Origin: Rhodanobacter sp.
GTDB taxonomy: Bacteria > Pseudomonadota > Gammaproteobacteria > Xanthomonadales > Rhodanobacteraceae
Direction of reading: 5' to 3'
NCBI GenBank assembly: GCA_030148505.1
Contig: JASBTI010000012.1
Span: forward strand, 176,371-240,370
DNA: 64,000 nucleotides
Shown here in pieces: positions 62,532 to 64,000 of this stretch (position 1 is its first letter; every line of letters begins with the position of its first letter). Under the pieces are notes generated by a model, which was not told the DNA's origin, did no database searches, and saw only the letters and a program-made list of their open reading frames with translations. The position numbers and the translations under genes are program-made.

Positions 62532-62994
62532 AGCCACGCGGCGTTCCAATAGGGATAGTCGTTCACGTGTTCAACGAGGCCTGCACGTACGGGATTGGCC
62601 ATGATGTAGCGCGCTGCAGCGTAGAGATCTTCGTCATGGCGCAGTGCGTGGTCATGGAAGCCGCGTGCCCAGATGCAAGGTTTCTTCATGCTGTGTCCGA
62701 CCCGCTTGCTGAGAAGGGATTTGAAGCGATTCATGATAGTTGGCAGGTCATCGCGTTCACCGAGTTCGATCAGTCCGTGCAGTGATCCGGCATCAATACC
62801 CAGCACAATGCGTTCGCATCTCCCCATGTCCGGGATTCCCTCATCAGCCGACAGGCTGTGCGGGCAAACTCCAGCTGCAGAAAGTACGGGACGCGGTCTG
62901 CGGTGACGGTCGTCAACAGATAGATCTGCCCTGGCAGTGAGACGCGACCCTTGCGGAGTGCCCTATGGCCTGCGGTGTTGGTCATCCACCACAT
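62528..62994 (-). pseudogene. REP-associated tyrosine transposase (RAYT), frameshifted
   Basis: An IS200/IS605-like Y1 transposase domain that mobilises REP elements. N-terminal part KGRVSLPGQIYLLTTVTADR (frame 1) runs to CWVLMPDH, where the frame ends four codons later. The C-terminal part LHGLIELGERDDLPTIMNRF to HALRHDEDLYAAARYIMANP continues in the next frame. Inserting one base at 62781/62782 restores PDH-L-H-GLIELG, the catalytic HUH motif. So a single-base deletion sits between the two metal-binding His residues. The candidate catalytic Tyr lies in AARYIMANP. REP units flank the gene on both sides. Confidence 0.88.
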
Positions 62995-63042
62995 ATGGCT
63001 GATCGAAGATCATCGTGCCAGCAGAAAGCGCCGCCGCATCGC

Positions 63043-63178
63043 GTAGGAGCGCACCCTGTCCACGATGCGTTGAGGCAGATGGTTTGGTAGGAGCGCACCC
63101 TGTGCGCGATAGCTCTTGCCACATTGCGAAAGGCCGTCGCGCTACAGCAGAGCTATCGCGCACAGGGTGCGCTCCTAC
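63043..63178. repeat. REP cluster (family A): one solitary unit plus an inverted pair
   Basis: A solitary unit GTAGGAGCGCACCCTGTC at 63043, then an inverted pair with GTAG at 63087 and CTAC at 63175-63178. It lies on the 5' side of the RAYT gene; with the pair at 62458-62531, the transposase gene is bracketed by its presumed targets, the normal RAYT arrangement. Confidence 0.8.
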
Positions 63179-63188
63179 AGGGCTTCGT

Positions 63189-63869
63189 TCAGAGCCACTT
63201 CGAGCGTTTCAGCAAGAAGTAGATTCCGCCGACTACGGCCACCATCAAGGTGATCATGGCGGGGTAGGCCCAGGGCTGGCTGAGCTCGGGCATGTGGGTG
63301 AAATTCATGCCGTACCAGCTGGTGAGCAAGGTGGGGGCGGCCAGCATGGCGGCCCAGCCGGCGAGCTTTTTCATTACTTCGTTCTGGCCGAAGCTGACCA
63401 GCGATAGGTTGACGCTGATCGCCGCGGCGAGCATCTCGCGCATTGCGCTGATCGATTCGTTGACCCGGAATACGTGATCGTAGACATCACGGAAATAAGC
63501 CCGCAGCTCGTCGGGAATCAAGTTCGCGTGCAGCCGTACCAACTGGCTGCTGAGGTCTTGCAGCGGTGCCACGGCAAGCCGCAATCGCATCAGCTCATGC
63601 TGCATGTCGTACAGGCGGCGCACGGTATCGCGGTTGAAGGTTTCGGCGAAGATATCCTTTTCCAGCTGCTGCAGCTCTTCGCGGAAGTCGCGGATGATCG
63701 GCGACATGTTGTCGACAATGAAGTCGAGCACGCCATACAGGCCATAGCTGGGGCCTAGCGCCAGCAGCTCAGGTGTGTGCTCGCAGTTACGTCGGGCCGG
63801 TGCGTAGGACAGCGAGGCGCCGTGGCGCACCGTGACCAGATAGCGTGGCCCCAGAAAGATATGGTTCAT
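63189..63869 (-). pseudogene. CorA family magnesium transporter, N-terminally truncated
   Basis: The frame encodes 226 residues, whereas CorA proteins have about 315-330. It begins in the middle of the cytoplasmic domain (IFLGPRYLVTVRHG) and retains the long stalk helix (IRDFREELQQLEKDIFAETF), the first pore helix with the signature SWYGMNFTHMPE and the second helix (YPAMITLMVAVVGGIYFLL). About 100 N-terminal residues are missing. Its ATG overlaps the stop of an ISL3-type transposase (ATGA at 63869-63866), so the truncation point coincides with a mobile element end. A ribosome site (TAAGG) could still allow translation; function is doubtful. Confidence 0.82.
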
Positions 63870-64000
63870 CGCGCCTTACCGGGAAAGGCAGCCTTGATTT
63901 TGAGGAAGAAGTAGGCGGAGTCGCGATAGCCATAGGCCATACGCTTGATGACCTTGATGCGATTGTTCATGCCTTCCAAGACGCTGGTGTTGAGTCGGTA
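63866..64000 (-). mobile_element. ISL3 family transposase, 3' end
   Basis: The last 44 codons of a transposase entering from the right edge. LEGMNNRIKVIKRMAYGYRD and SAYFFLKIKAAFPG are the highly conserved C-terminal block of ISL3/IS1557-type DDE transposases. The TGA (63868-63866) is directly joined to corA coding sequence; I do not see an obvious terminal inverted repeat between them. The rest of the element lies outside the window. Confidence 0.8.

Noticed and set aside
62458..63178. CRISPR array from repeated GTAGGAGCGCACC units
   Set aside because: Copies alternate in orientation, spacing is irregular and no cas genes are near; they fit REP elements with a RAYT gene.

Overview
The window is a high-GC gammaproteobacterial chromosome segment. 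Gene content and order (purM-purN, DUF2066-perM-hda, lgt-thyA-folA, pilBCD-coaE, RegAB-type redox regulators, REP elements with a GTAG head plus a REP-associated transposase) point to the Lysobacterales (Xanthomonadales), most likely Rhodanobacteraceae (Rhodanobacter, Dyella, Frateuria or a relative). This placement comes from reading proteins and synteny by eye, not from a database search. No tRNA, rRNA, CRISPR array or prophage was recognised.

Layout. 0-6 kb: end of murA, a purM-purN-DUF3108 operon on the minus strand, and a divergent DUF2066-AI-2E transporter-hda operon. 6.3-10.6 kb: an envelope-glycan type cluster in which a GT39/ArnT-like transferase and an asparagine-synthase-like amidotransferase lie between two small LAB_N membrane proteins. 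10.7-25 kb: housekeeping and regulation (suhB, trmJ, a CorC/HlyC-type protein, an alkyltransferase-like protein, recQ, a sugar porter with its LacI regulator, the ybbP-ybbA/tesA set, an OmpR-type two-component system). 25-36 kb: a fused 3-oxoacid CoA-transferase, RegA/RegB-type regulators, a POT peptide transporter, diacylglycerol kinase, a secreted S9 peptidase, and LemA with two TPM-domain proteins. 36-39 kb: lgt, thyA, folA and a Nudix hydrolase.

39-60 kb is the most interesting part: a type IV pilus locus. coaE, pilD, pilC and pilB are on the minus strand at one end. Two tandem major-pilin genes, followed by two GT-C membrane proteins with TPR tails, are on the minus strand at the other end. 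Between them, on the plus strand, sits about 10 kb of glycan biosynthesis genes: two DegT-type sugar aminotransferases, a hexapeptide acyltransferase, four glycosyltransferases, two methyltransferases and a Wzx-like flippase. Several of these overlap by 1-8 bases and the central ones are clearly AT-richer. I saw no Wzy polymerase and no initiating phosphoglycosyltransferase. The simplest reading is a pilin (or surface) O-glycosylation module placed inside the pilus locus, with the GT-C proteins as candidate final transferases. The first pilin has a good sigma-54 promoter and is followed by a strong hairpin terminator.

60-64 kb: a second secreted S9 peptidase, then a decaying mobile region: a REP-associated tyrosine transposase (RAYT) with a frameshift inside its catalytic HUH motif, REP elements on both sides, and an N-terminally truncated CorA gene joined directly to the 3' end of an ISL3-type transposase. 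REP pairs of the same family elsewhere (12.4 kb, 39.2 kb) lie exactly between convergent genes and supply the stop codons of both neighbours through their GTAG head.
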